Assembly: GCA_016189965.1 (NCBI GenBank)
Contig: JACPRL010000062.1
Location: 1 to 12,394, forward strand
Direction of reading: 5' to 3'
Origin: Acidobacteriota bacterium
Lineage (GTDB): Bacteria > Acidobacteriota > Terriglobia > Acidiferrales > 2-02-FULL-67-57
Length of the DNA: 12,394 nucleotides
The notes beneath the pieces are model-generated. The model worked only from the letters and a program-made list of their open reading frames with translations, was not told where the DNA came from and did not search any database. This document shows positions 1 through 5,577 of the stretch, in pieces. A program made the translations under genes and the position numbers. Within the stretch, counting starts at the first letter, position 1, and every line of letters begins with the position of its first letter.

Positions 1-1
1 G

Positions 2-373
2 CTCTATCCCCAGTTCGGCACGGAGCCCAACGGCTACTACATCCCGCCCCGCTGGGTCCCCACCGACTACCTCATCCAGATGTTCGGCCCCGGGGTCCTT
101 CACGCCATTGAAGCCTACGTTTGCCCCTCGCGGCGGCTGCTGGCTTTGTTCCAACTCTTCCGGGCCGCGCAGAAGATCATTTTTCGGTTCAAAGTGATCG
201 AAGGGGAGAAGGTCGGTGAGAGCGAGGTCACACTGCCCGACGGGCGGAAGAAAACTCTGGAGATTTTCAATGACACGGCCATCGGCTACGACGCCAAGGA
301 CCGGGAAATCATCCGACTCACGGTAGAAGAGCCGATCTTTGAGCGAGCTAAGCAGTACTACAACAGTATTTGA
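2..373 (+). CDS. Type II DMSO reductase family iron-sulfur (beta) subunit, C-terminal part (5' end outside window)
   Basis: Only the last 123 codons are present; the reading frame is open from base 2 to the TGA at 371-373. The visible protein starts LYPQFGTEPNGYYIPP and continues with a VPTDYLIQMFGPG stretch, then ends in a beta-rich tail containing AIGYDAKDREIIR and VEEPIFERA. From memory of the family, the GTEPN..YIPP segment followed by an FGPGV helix and a GYD..G.E..R..EEP tail is typical of the roughly 350-residue four-cluster Fe-S subunits of ethylbenzene dehydrogenase (EbdB), dimethylsulfide dehydrogenase (DdhB), selenate reductase (SerB) and chlorate or perchlorate reductase. Such subunits pass electrons between the Mo-bisMGD catalytic subunit and a heme b subunit or another acceptor. 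The cluster-binding cysteines would lie upstream and cannot be checked. The directly following TorD-like chaperone supports the call. The substrate cannot be told from this fragment. Confidence 0.72.
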   Translation, partial: LYPQFGTEPNGYYIPPRWVPTDYLIQMFGPGVLHAIEAYVCPSRRLLALFQLFRAAQKIIFRFKVIEGEKVGESEVTLPDGRKKTLEIFNDTAIGYDAKDREIIRLTVEEPIFERAKQYYNSI

Positions 374-384
374 AGGCAAAGAGA

Positions 385-1158
385 ATGAAAACTGAACTTC
401 TGGAACTGGCCCCGCTGCTCGCGCGGCGCGATCTCTGGTTGCTCGTCTCCACGGCCTCGCTGGACCCCTACCACCGTGAGCGCTTCGCGTTGCTGCGCGA
501 CCCGGACTTCCGCCGCCGCGCCCTTCAGGCCGCCAGCCTGGTGACGGAGGAACAGCCGCCCTTCGACCTGGTTCCGGGCGAGATCCATCCGCAAGAGCTC
601 TCCCTCCCACGCCTGTTCTACGCCCTTGACGACGACTGGGCCGGCCTCGAGCCCGCCTATCGCCAGCTCTTCGGACTCACCGCCGTTTCGACCAGTTGCC
701 CCCCGTGCGAAGTCGAGTATGAGCCCAACCCGGACATTACCTATCGCGCGCAGCGGATGGCCGACATCGCCGGCTTCTATCAGGCCTTCGGTTTGCAAGT
801 CTCGGGCCACGCCGGCGAGCGCTTGGACCACCTCACCGTGCAAGCCGAATTCCTCTACGTCCTCCTCGCCAAGGAGGCAGCGGCCCGGGAAGAGGAGAAC
901 GTGGAGGCGGCGGAGATTTGCCGCGAGGCGCGGCGCAAATTCTTTGAAGAACACGTGGGTTGGTGGCTGCCGGCTTTCTCTCGATTGCTCTCTCGGGTCG
1001 CCCCCGCGCCGTTCTACCGCGAGCTGGCCTCCCTGACCGCTTCCCTCTCCGCCGCCGAAAGAGTCGCCCTGAGCTTGCCTCCCTTTCAAGTCCCTCACGC
1101 GCCCAAGCCGGCACCGGCGGAGTCGGCCGGCGGCTGTTTCGGTTGCATGGGAGCCTGA
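385..1158 (+). CDS. TorD/DmsD-family molybdoenzyme assembly chaperone, type II DMSO reductase subgroup
   Basis: The product is 257 residues and mostly helical, the size expected for TorD-family chaperones. These bind the Tat signal and apo form of a Mo-bisMGD catalytic subunit in the cytoplasm until cofactor insertion. Family-like segments are PAYRQLFGLT (90-99), SCPPCEVEYE (104-113), MADIAGFYQAFGL (125-137), the signature ERLDHLTVQAEFL (145-157), and a helix with HVGWWLPAF (190-198). In characterised selenate, chlorate and dimethylsulfide operons the chaperone gene follows the beta-subunit gene (order A-B-D-C), and that is the arrangement here. The ATG at 385 was chosen over an in-frame TTG at 370, because TTG overlaps the preceding stop and ATG has a purine-rich AAAGAG stretch before it. 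An unusual point is the C-terminal CFGC (251-254) after a Pro/Ala-rich linker; together with CPPC it gives two CxxC pairs that might bind a metal (inference). Confidence 0.8.
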   Translation: MKTELLELAPLLARRDLWLLVSTASLDPYHRERFALLRDPDFRRRALQAASLVTEEQPPFDLVPGEIHPQELSLPRLFYALDDDWAGLEPAYRQLFGLTAVSTSCPPCEVEYEPNPDITYRAQRMADIAGFYQAFGLQVSGHAGERLDHLTVQAEFLYVLLAKEAAAREEENVEAAEICREARRKFFEEHVGWWLPAFSRLLSRVAPAPFYRELASLTASLSAAERVALSLPPFQVPHAPKPAPAESAGGCFGCMGA

Positions 1159-1171
1159 GGAGGAGAAACCT

Positions 1172-1519
1172 ATGGCACTGACGTCGAAACACGACGTGGC
1201 CCAGATCCTCCGCCGGGAAGCCGAGAGCCTCCGCCGGCACGGGTTCACCAACTTCTTCAGCCATCAGTACGTTTGCCTGCTGGCTCAGGTGCTCCGGCCG
1301 GAAAAGTGCGAGGGTTGCCTCCTCGGGGACTACGTGCCCGAGGAGTTCCGCCAGGAGGCTTTCCCTTGCCAGCACATCACCCAGGAGACTTGGGAGCGCA
1401 TCGCTCGAATGCCGGGTCTCCCCGAAAAAGTCGCTGATCGGTTTCTGGAAATTGCCGCGGAGTTGGAGCGAGAAGCGAAACTCGAGGAGTCTCCTGTCGT
1501 TCCTCCTGTGACTCGTTAG
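1172..1519 (+). CDS. Conserved-looking 115-residue four-cysteine protein of unknown function
   Basis: I do not recognise the family. The product is 115 residues, soluble, charged and largely helical at both ends. The middle carries Cys35, Cys46, Cys49 (KCEGC) and Cys66, with His68 two residues after the last. Four cysteines including a CxxC pair in such a small protein suggest a zinc or iron-sulfur site, but this is inference from spacing only. A strong Shine-Dalgarno GGAGGAG at about 1158-1164 precedes the ATG by a normal distance, and the gene begins 13 bases after the chaperone stop, so it is very likely co-transcribed and translated. In the related clr, ser and ddh operons a heme b gamma-subunit gene follows the chaperone. 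This protein is too short and has no signal peptide, so it is not that subunit. A role in maturation of, or electron transfer to, the upstream molybdoenzyme is possible but unproven. Confidence 0.7.
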   Translation: MALTSKHDVAQILRREAESLRRHGFTNFFSHQYVCLLAQVLRPEKCEGCLLGDYVPEEFRQEAFPCQHITQETWERIARMPGLPEKVADRFLEIAAELEREAKLEESPVVPPVTR

Positions 1520-1533
1520 CTGGGTACGCCGGG

Positions 1534-1641
1534 ATGACGTGTTCCATCTGTGGTGTCCGTTCGACCGAACACCACGCCGTGCGGCGCAACGCCCGGTCGG
1601 CTTCGAAGAAACGGCAGGCGGTGGAGGAGGAGTTCCAGTGA
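1534..1641 (+). CDS. 35-residue CxxC/HH mini-protein, translationally coupled to the had-like gene
   Basis: A short open frame begins at ATG 1534, 14 bases after the preceding stop, and ends at TGA 1639-1641, which overlaps the GTG start of the next gene in the classic GTGA arrangement. The peptide begins MTCSICGVRSTEHH, placing Cys3 and Cys6 seven residues before His13-His14, and continues with a basic stretch and an acidic EEE near the end. The C-x2-C...HH pattern could form one small zinc knuckle. The ribosome site is weak. The strong GGAGGAGGAG for the next gene sits inside its last codons. I find no similarity that I can name. In favour of a real gene: the stop overlaps the next start exactly, and the frame fills an otherwise unexplained 118-base gap in a tightly packed operon. 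Against it: small size and weak initiation signal. It may serve mainly as a leader for coupling. Confidence 0.45.
   Translation: MTCSICGVRSTEHHAVRRNARSASKKRQAVEEEFQ
1623..1632 (+). promoter_or_regulatory. Strong Shine-Dalgarno fixing the GTG start of the had-like gene
   Basis: GGAGGAGGAG lies five bases before GTG at 1638. It decides the start of the alcohol dehydrogenase: the frame stays open upstream to an ATG at 1539, but translation from there would add about 33 low-complexity residues ahead of the normal family N-terminus (MKALCLEQPG). Confidence 0.8.
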
Positions 1642-2672
1642 AAGCCCTGTGTCTCGAGCAACCGGGCAGAGTTGCCCTGCTGGACGTCGAACCGGCTCAG
1701 CCCGGCCCCGGCGACGTTCTCGTCCAGGTGGCCGCCTGCGGCATCTGCCACACGGACTTGCACTATATCGACCACGGCGTCCCCACCTTCAAGACCCCCG
1801 TGATTCTTGGCCACGAGGTCTCGGGCACTGTGGCCGCCTGCGGCCCCGAGGTAGATAAATTCCGCCCCGGCGATCCCGTGCTCCTGCCCGCCGTCTTTAC
1901 CTGCGGCGTCTGCCGCAACTGCCGCACCGGGCGGGAGAACATCTGCGAGCGGATGCGAATGCTCGGCAACCATCTCGACGGCGGTTTTGCCGACTACGTT
2001 GTGGCGCCGGCCAAGGACTGTTTCCCGCTCCCGCCGGAGATCCCGCTGGCGGAGGCGTGCCTGATCGGCGACGCGCTCTCCACGCCCTACCACGCCGTCA
2101 AGCACCGCGCCCGGGTTCGCGTCGGCGAGACGGTGGCGGTGTTCGGCTGCGGCGGCGTGGGCATCAACGCCGTGCAGTTCGCGGCCCTCGCGGGCGCGCA
2201 TGTGATCGCGGTGGACATTGACGACCGCAAGCTGGAGTGGGCGCGCCGCTTCGGCGCCCGCGACACCCTCAATCCACGCAGCGTCGAGCGCGTGGAGAAG
2301 GAGCTCAAGAAGCGCACCAGGGGCGGCGTGGACATCGCGATGGAGGTCATTGGCAAGCCGGAAACGCTGCGCGCCGCCTACGACTCGCTGCGTCCCGGCG
2401 GGCGGCTGTGCGTGGTGGGCTACTGCGCCGAGCCAGTGACGCTGGCCTTCTCCAAGACCATGTTCTTCGAGCTGGAAATCGTCGGCAGCCTCGGCTGCCG
2501 GCCGGGCGATTACCCAGAGCTGATTGAGCTGGTACGCAGCGGGCGGGTGCAGCTCGAGCCGCTGGTCACCGGCCGCTATCCCCTCGAGGAAATCTTCCAG
2601 GGCTTCGAGGCGTTGCGCCGCGGCGAAGGGCTGCGCGGCATTGTGCTGCCCGGCGAACGGCGAGCTGCGTGA
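1638..2672 (+). CDS. had: Zn-dependent medium-chain alcohol dehydrogenase, probable 6-hydroxycyclohex-1-ene-1-carbonyl-CoA dehydrogenase
   Basis: The 344-residue product is a complete medium-chain dehydrogenase. Visible elements are the catalytic-zinc motif CGICHTD (34-40, Cys37), GHE (58-60), the structural-zinc quartet Cys89, Cys92, Cys95 and Cys103, an MLGNHLDGGFADYVV stretch (108-122), and the Rossmann motif GCGGVG (170-175) with Asp193 at the end of the second strand, which favours NAD. In benzoyl-CoA degradation Had oxidises 6-hydroxycyclohex-1-ene-1-carbonyl-CoA to the 6-oxo compound with NAD. The N-G-N-x-x-D-G-G-F-A type segment and adjacency to an Oah-like hydrolase and all four BCR subunits point to Had rather than a generic alcohol dehydrogenase. 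The known Thauera enzyme is slightly longer. The gene starts with GTG overlapping the stop of the upstream mini-gene, and the hydrolase gene follows 15 bases later. By sequence alone the substrate is uncertain. Confidence 0.75.
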   Translation: MKALCLEQPGRVALLDVEPAQPGPGDVLVQVAACGICHTDLHYIDHGVPTFKTPVILGHEVSGTVAACGPEVDKFRPGDPVLLPAVFTCGVCRNCRTGRENICERMRMLGNHLDGGFADYVVAPAKDCFPLPPEIPLAEACLIGDALSTPYHAVKHRARVRVGETVAVFGCGGVGINAVQFAALAGAHVIAVDIDDRKLEWARRFGARDTLNPRSVERVEKELKKRTRGGVDIAMEVIGKPETLRAAYDSLRPGGRLCVVGYCAEPVTLAFSKTMFFELEIVGSLGCRPGDYPELIELVRSGRVQLEPLVTGRYPLEEIFQGFEALRRGEGLRGIVLPGERRAA

Positions 2673-2687
2673 GCGAAGGAGCCACCT

Positions 2688-3647
2688 GTGCGCTACTTTG
2701 AGACCCAAGCGGCGGAGGCGCGGCAGTTCCAGTTCCTGCTCTACTACAAGGCTGACAGCGTGGCGCGCATCACCATCAACCGGCCTGAGGTCTATAACGC
2801 CTATAACACCCCCTGCCTCATTGAGTTGCGCGACGCCCTCCGCGACGCCGCCTTCGACGACCAGGTGGGTGTCATCGTGCTGACCGGTGCGGGCGACAAG
2901 GCCTTCTGCACCGGCGGTGACGTCAAGGAGTACGCGGAGACCTACACTCGCACGCCGCGCGACTACTGGAAGTACATGACCTGCTTCCAGGAGGCACTCG
3001 ACGCCATCCGCAACACCGGCAAGCCGGTCATTGCTCGCATCAACGGGATGGTGGTCGGCGGGGGCAACGAATTGAACCTCGCCTGTGACCTCGCCGTCGC
3101 CGCTGATCATGCCACCTTTCGCCAGGTGGGCACGCGCGTGGGCTCGGTGGCCGCCGGCGGCGCCACGCAATGGCTGCCCCTCACCATCGGCGACCGCCGC
3201 GCCCGCGAGATGCTGTTTCTCTGTGAACCTATCCCGGCGGCCAAGGCGCTCGAGTGGGGTCTGGTCAATCAAGTCGTGCCGGCCGCGGACCTCGACTCGG
3301 CCGTCAACACGCTGGCACAGAGGCTGCTGGAAAAATTCCCCGAGTGCTTGCGCTACACCAAGCAACAGGTCAACTTCTGGAAAGACTTCGTCTGGCACCT
3401 CACCATCGGACACGCCCGCGACTGGCTGACGCTGCATTTCACCGATGTCGAACCCTACGAGGGCATGACCGCCTTTGTCGAAAAGCGTCCGCCGGATTAC
3501 CGCGGCCTGCGGCGCCGCGCCGCCGAAGGCGGCTCGAGCGAATACCTCTTCGGGCCGCCGACCAAGACCTGCCCGCAGTGCGGCGCCAAGGGACTGCCGG
3601 AGAGTTTCAAACACTGCGGTCTGTGCGGCGCGAAGCTGGAGGCGTGA
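2688..3647 (+). CDS. oah: Crotonase-family ring-opening hydrolase (Oah/BamA/BadI group) with C-terminal zinc ribbon
   Basis: The 319-residue protein has a crotonase (enoyl-CoA hydratase/isomerase) fold. Key segments are INRPEVYNAYN (30-40), GAGDKAFCTGGDVKEYA (67-83) and NGMVVGGGNELNLACDLAVA (119-138), which supply the acyl-CoA oxyanion hole, then GSVAAGGATQWLPL (152-165) and LCEPIPAAKA (178-187). GDKAFCTGG..KEYA, LCEP and the FPEC..RDWL region resemble 6-oxocyclohex-1-ene-1-carbonyl-CoA hydrolase, which adds two waters and opens the ring to 3-hydroxypimelyl-CoA. Two oddities stand out. It is about 55 residues shorter than typical Oah/BamA (about 375) because the inserted region after VVPA is absent, making the core more like BadI. 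It also ends with Cys295, Cys298, Cys310 and Cys313 (CPQC...CGLC), a rubredoxin-like zinc ribbon. GTG start at 2688 after AAGGAG. BadI-type 2-ketocyclohexanecarboxyl-CoA hydrolase or a hydratase are alternatives. Confidence 0.7.
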   Translation: MRYFETQAAEARQFQFLLYYKADSVARITINRPEVYNAYNTPCLIELRDALRDAAFDDQVGVIVLTGAGDKAFCTGGDVKEYAETYTRTPRDYWKYMTCFQEALDAIRNTGKPVIARINGMVVGGGNELNLACDLAVAADHATFRQVGTRVGSVAAGGATQWLPLTIGDRRAREMLFLCEPIPAAKALEWGLVNQVVPAADLDSAVNTLAQRLLEKFPECLRYTKQQVNFWKDFVWHLTIGHARDWLTLHFTDVEPYEGMTAFVEKRPPDYRGLRRRAAEGGSSEYLFGPPTKTCPQCGAKGLPESFKHCGLCGAKLEA

Positions 3648-4367
3648 ATGCCGCGCGTGGTGCTGATTACCGGCGGAATGTCGGGCATCGGACTGGCCAC
3701 GGCGGAGGTTTTCCAGCAGGCCGGCGACACCGTCTCCATCGTAGACCGGCAAGAAACGCCGGCTGGCCGAGAGGTGGTGCGGGCCAGTGGAGGACGCTTC
3801 TTCTCGGCCGACGTCCGCGATGGCGTCGCCGCCCAGACCACCGTGGACGAGGTCGTCGGCCGGTTCGGGCGCCTGGACGTGCTCATCAACAATGCCGGCA
3901 TCAGCCGCGACCATGTGCTCTGGAAGATGAGCGAGGCCGACTGGGACGACGTGGTGGACACGAACCTCAAGGGCGCGTTTCTCTCCCTGCGCGCCGCCGC
4001 GCCGATCCTGCGCCGGCAACAGAGCGGCAAGGTGGTGAACGTCGGCTCCATCAACGGGCTGCGGGGCAAGGCGGGGCTGGCGAACTACGGCGCAGCCAAA
4101 GCAGGCCTGGTGGCTCTGACACGTGTGGCAGCGCGAGAACTGGGCGCCGCGAACGTCAACGTCAACGCCGTCGCCCCCGGCATGGTGATGACGCCGCTCA
4201 CCGAGTCGCTGCCGTCCGAAGTGATGGCCGAGGCGCGGCGGGAAGCCGCCCTGAGGCGCCTGGGCCAGCCGCGCGAAATTGCCGACGTCATCTTTTTCCT
4301 TTGCTCGGAGCAAGCCCGCCACATCACCGGCCAGGTGATTGTGGTGGACGGCGGGCAGACTGCCTGA
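3648..4367 (+). CDS. Short-chain dehydrogenase/reductase, FabG/BadH-like, putative hydroxyacyl-CoA dehydrogenase
   Basis: The 239-residue product is a classical SDR. It shows the cofactor motif TGGMSGIG (8-15), Asp33 after the second strand (NAD preference), NNAG (81-84), catalytic Ser134, Tyr147 and Lys151 (YxxxK), and the PG motif near 177-178 before the substrate loop. The ATG directly abuts the hydrolase stop, with GGAGG five bases upstream inside the preceding gene, so translation is probably coupled. In benzoyl-CoA or cyclohexanecarboxyl-CoA pathways SDRs such as BadH oxidise a ring hydroxyacyl-CoA. Here the enzyme could act as BadH does, or oxidise 3-hydroxypimelyl-CoA after ring opening. 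Family membership is certain; the substrate is an inference from the neighbourhood. Confidence 0.85.
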   Translation: MPRVVLITGGMSGIGLATAEVFQQAGDTVSIVDRQETPAGREVVRASGGRFFSADVRDGVAAQTTVDEVVGRFGRLDVLINNAGISRDHVLWKMSEADWDDVVDTNLKGAFLSLRAAAPILRRQQSGKVVNVGSINGLRGKAGLANYGAAKAGLVALTRVAARELGAANVNVNAVAPGMVMTPLTESLPSEVMAEARREAALRRLGQPREIADVIFFLCSEQARHITGQVIVVDGGQTA

Positions 4368-4377
4368 AAGGAAGGCC

Positions 4378-5577
4378 GTGAGCCACGACGCGGAACGCTT
4401 TTGGGAGCAAGCCCAATCCTGGGATGAACTGATCGAGCGCTGCCGCCTGCTGCTGCTTGATCCGGTCTTTCCCACCGTGCGGGCCTGGAAGCAGCGGACG
4501 GGCGGCAAAACAGTGGGCTGTTTCCCGGTCTACACGCCGCAGGAACTCATCGCGGCGGCGGGGGCCTTGCCGGTGAGCCTGTTCGGGGCGCGCGGGCAGG
4601 TGGAGATTGACCACGCCGATTCCCGTATCCAGTCGTTCGTCTGCTCAATCGCCCGCAGCACGCTGGAACTCGGCTTGACCCGGCACCTCGACTGGATGGA
4701 CGCCTTGGTGGTGCCGTCCATCTGCGACGTGGCCCGCAACCTCTCCGGCGTCTGGCAGCACAACTTCCCGGACCGGCTCGTCTTCTATCTCCACCTGCCC
4801 CAGAACGTGGAGTCAGCGGCTGCGGGCGTCTACTACCGCGGAGAACTCGAGCGGTTGCGCCAGGGTCTCATCGAGCTCGCCGGCCGGCCGATTCCCGACG
4901 AGGCCGTCCGCGAAGCCATTCGCCTCTACAACGGGAACCGCGCCCTGCTCAGCCGACTCTGCGAACTTCGGGCGACGCGGCCCGAGCAGTGGCCGGCGTC
5001 GCACGTCTATGCCCTGGCCGCTGCCGGAAACGTCTTGCCCCGCGACGAGCACACGCAACTGCTCGAACGGGCGCTCGCGCTGGGTGAAGCCGTCTCCCGG
5101 CCGAAGCGCGATTGGGTCCGCGTGGTTCTGCGCGGGGCCTTCTGCGAACAGCCGCCGCTCGAACTCCTTGAGGCGTTGGAAGAGGCCGGTTGCGCCGTGG
5201 TGGACGACGATTTGCAAATCGGCGCCCGGTTCTTCCTCACGCCAGTGGCCGAGGACGGCGACCCGCTGGCGGCACTGGCCGATGCCTATCGCTTCCAGAC
5301 GGCACTGACGCCTGTGAACAATCCCGGCCGGCGCTCACGCGCCGACGACCTGCTGCGGCGCTGCCGGGAGACAGCCGCGCAGGGCGTGCTCTTCGCCAGC
5401 CCCAAGTTCTGCGAGCCAGCACTCTACGACGCGGTGCTGCTCAAGCGCGCCGCCGAACGCGCCGGCCTGCCCATCCTGGAATTCGAGTACGAGGAGAAAA
5501 TGACCGTGTTCGAGACCGTGCGCCTGCAGGCGGAGACGTTCGTGGAATCGCTCCTCTTTTTCTCCGAGGTGACGTAA
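4378..5577 (+). CDS. bcrC: Benzoyl-CoA reductase subunit C (class I; HgdB-like Fe-S subunit)
   Basis: The 399-residue protein aligns by eye with BcrC/BadD/BzdN of class I benzoyl-CoA reductase. Landmarks are AAGALPVSLFG (60-70), SFVCSIARSTLELGL (86-100), VPSICDVARNLSGVW (112-126), GAFCEQPPLELLEALEEAGC (253-272), VVDDD (274-278) and GVLFASPKFCEPALYD (336-351). Cys89, Cys116 and Cys345 match positions of cluster-ligand cysteines in the 2-hydroxyacyl-CoA dehydratase/BCR superfamily. With BcrB it would form the cytoplasmic substrate-binding half, where the aromatic ring of benzoyl-CoA or an analogue is reduced by two electrons to the 1,5-dienoyl-CoA. The GTG at 4378 is the start, since AAAGGAAGG lies just upstream (about 4367-4374). 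An in-frame ATG at 4339 would overlap the SDR. The stop TAA overlaps the bcrB ATG (TAATG). Related dehydratases share the fold, but the FCEQPPL and SICD...NLSG..W context is BCR-like. Confidence 0.88.
   Translation: MSHDAERFWEQAQSWDELIERCRLLLLDPVFPTVRAWKQRTGGKTVGCFPVYTPQELIAAAGALPVSLFGARGQVEIDHADSRIQSFVCSIARSTLELGLTRHLDWMDALVVPSICDVARNLSGVWQHNFPDRLVFYLHLPQNVESAAAGVYYRGELERLRQGLIELAGRPIPDEAVREAIRLYNGNRALLSRLCELRATRPEQWPASHVYALAAAGNVLPRDEHTQLLERALALGEAVSRPKRDWVRVVLRGAFCEQPPLELLEALEEAGCAVVDDDLQIGARFFLTPVAEDGDPLAALADAYRFQTALTPVNNPGRRSRADDLLRRCRETAAQGVLFASPKFCEPALYDAVLLKRAAERAGLPILEFEYEEKMTVFETVRLQAETFVESLLFFSEVT

Noticed and set aside
1539..1637. Longer N-terminus for the had-like gene from ATG 1539
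   Set aside because: The strong Shine-Dalgarno directly before GTG 1638 and the family N-terminus at MKALCLEQPG favour the shorter form. The extension is low-complexity, and the same bases code better for the CxxC mini-gene in another frame.
1377..4508. A 1,043-codon open frame on the minus strand opposite had, oah and the SDR
   Set aside because: It lies antisense to three well-recognised genes. Its translation is a His/Ala/Gly/Arg-rich sequence without domains. Long antisense frames are expected where GC-rich codons with G or C at third positions avoid stops.
5190..5576. Upstream extension of the bcrB frame
   Set aside because: It overlaps conserved bcrC codons, its translation is Arg/Pro/Ala-rich, and the TAATG junction at 5575-5579 gives the true start.
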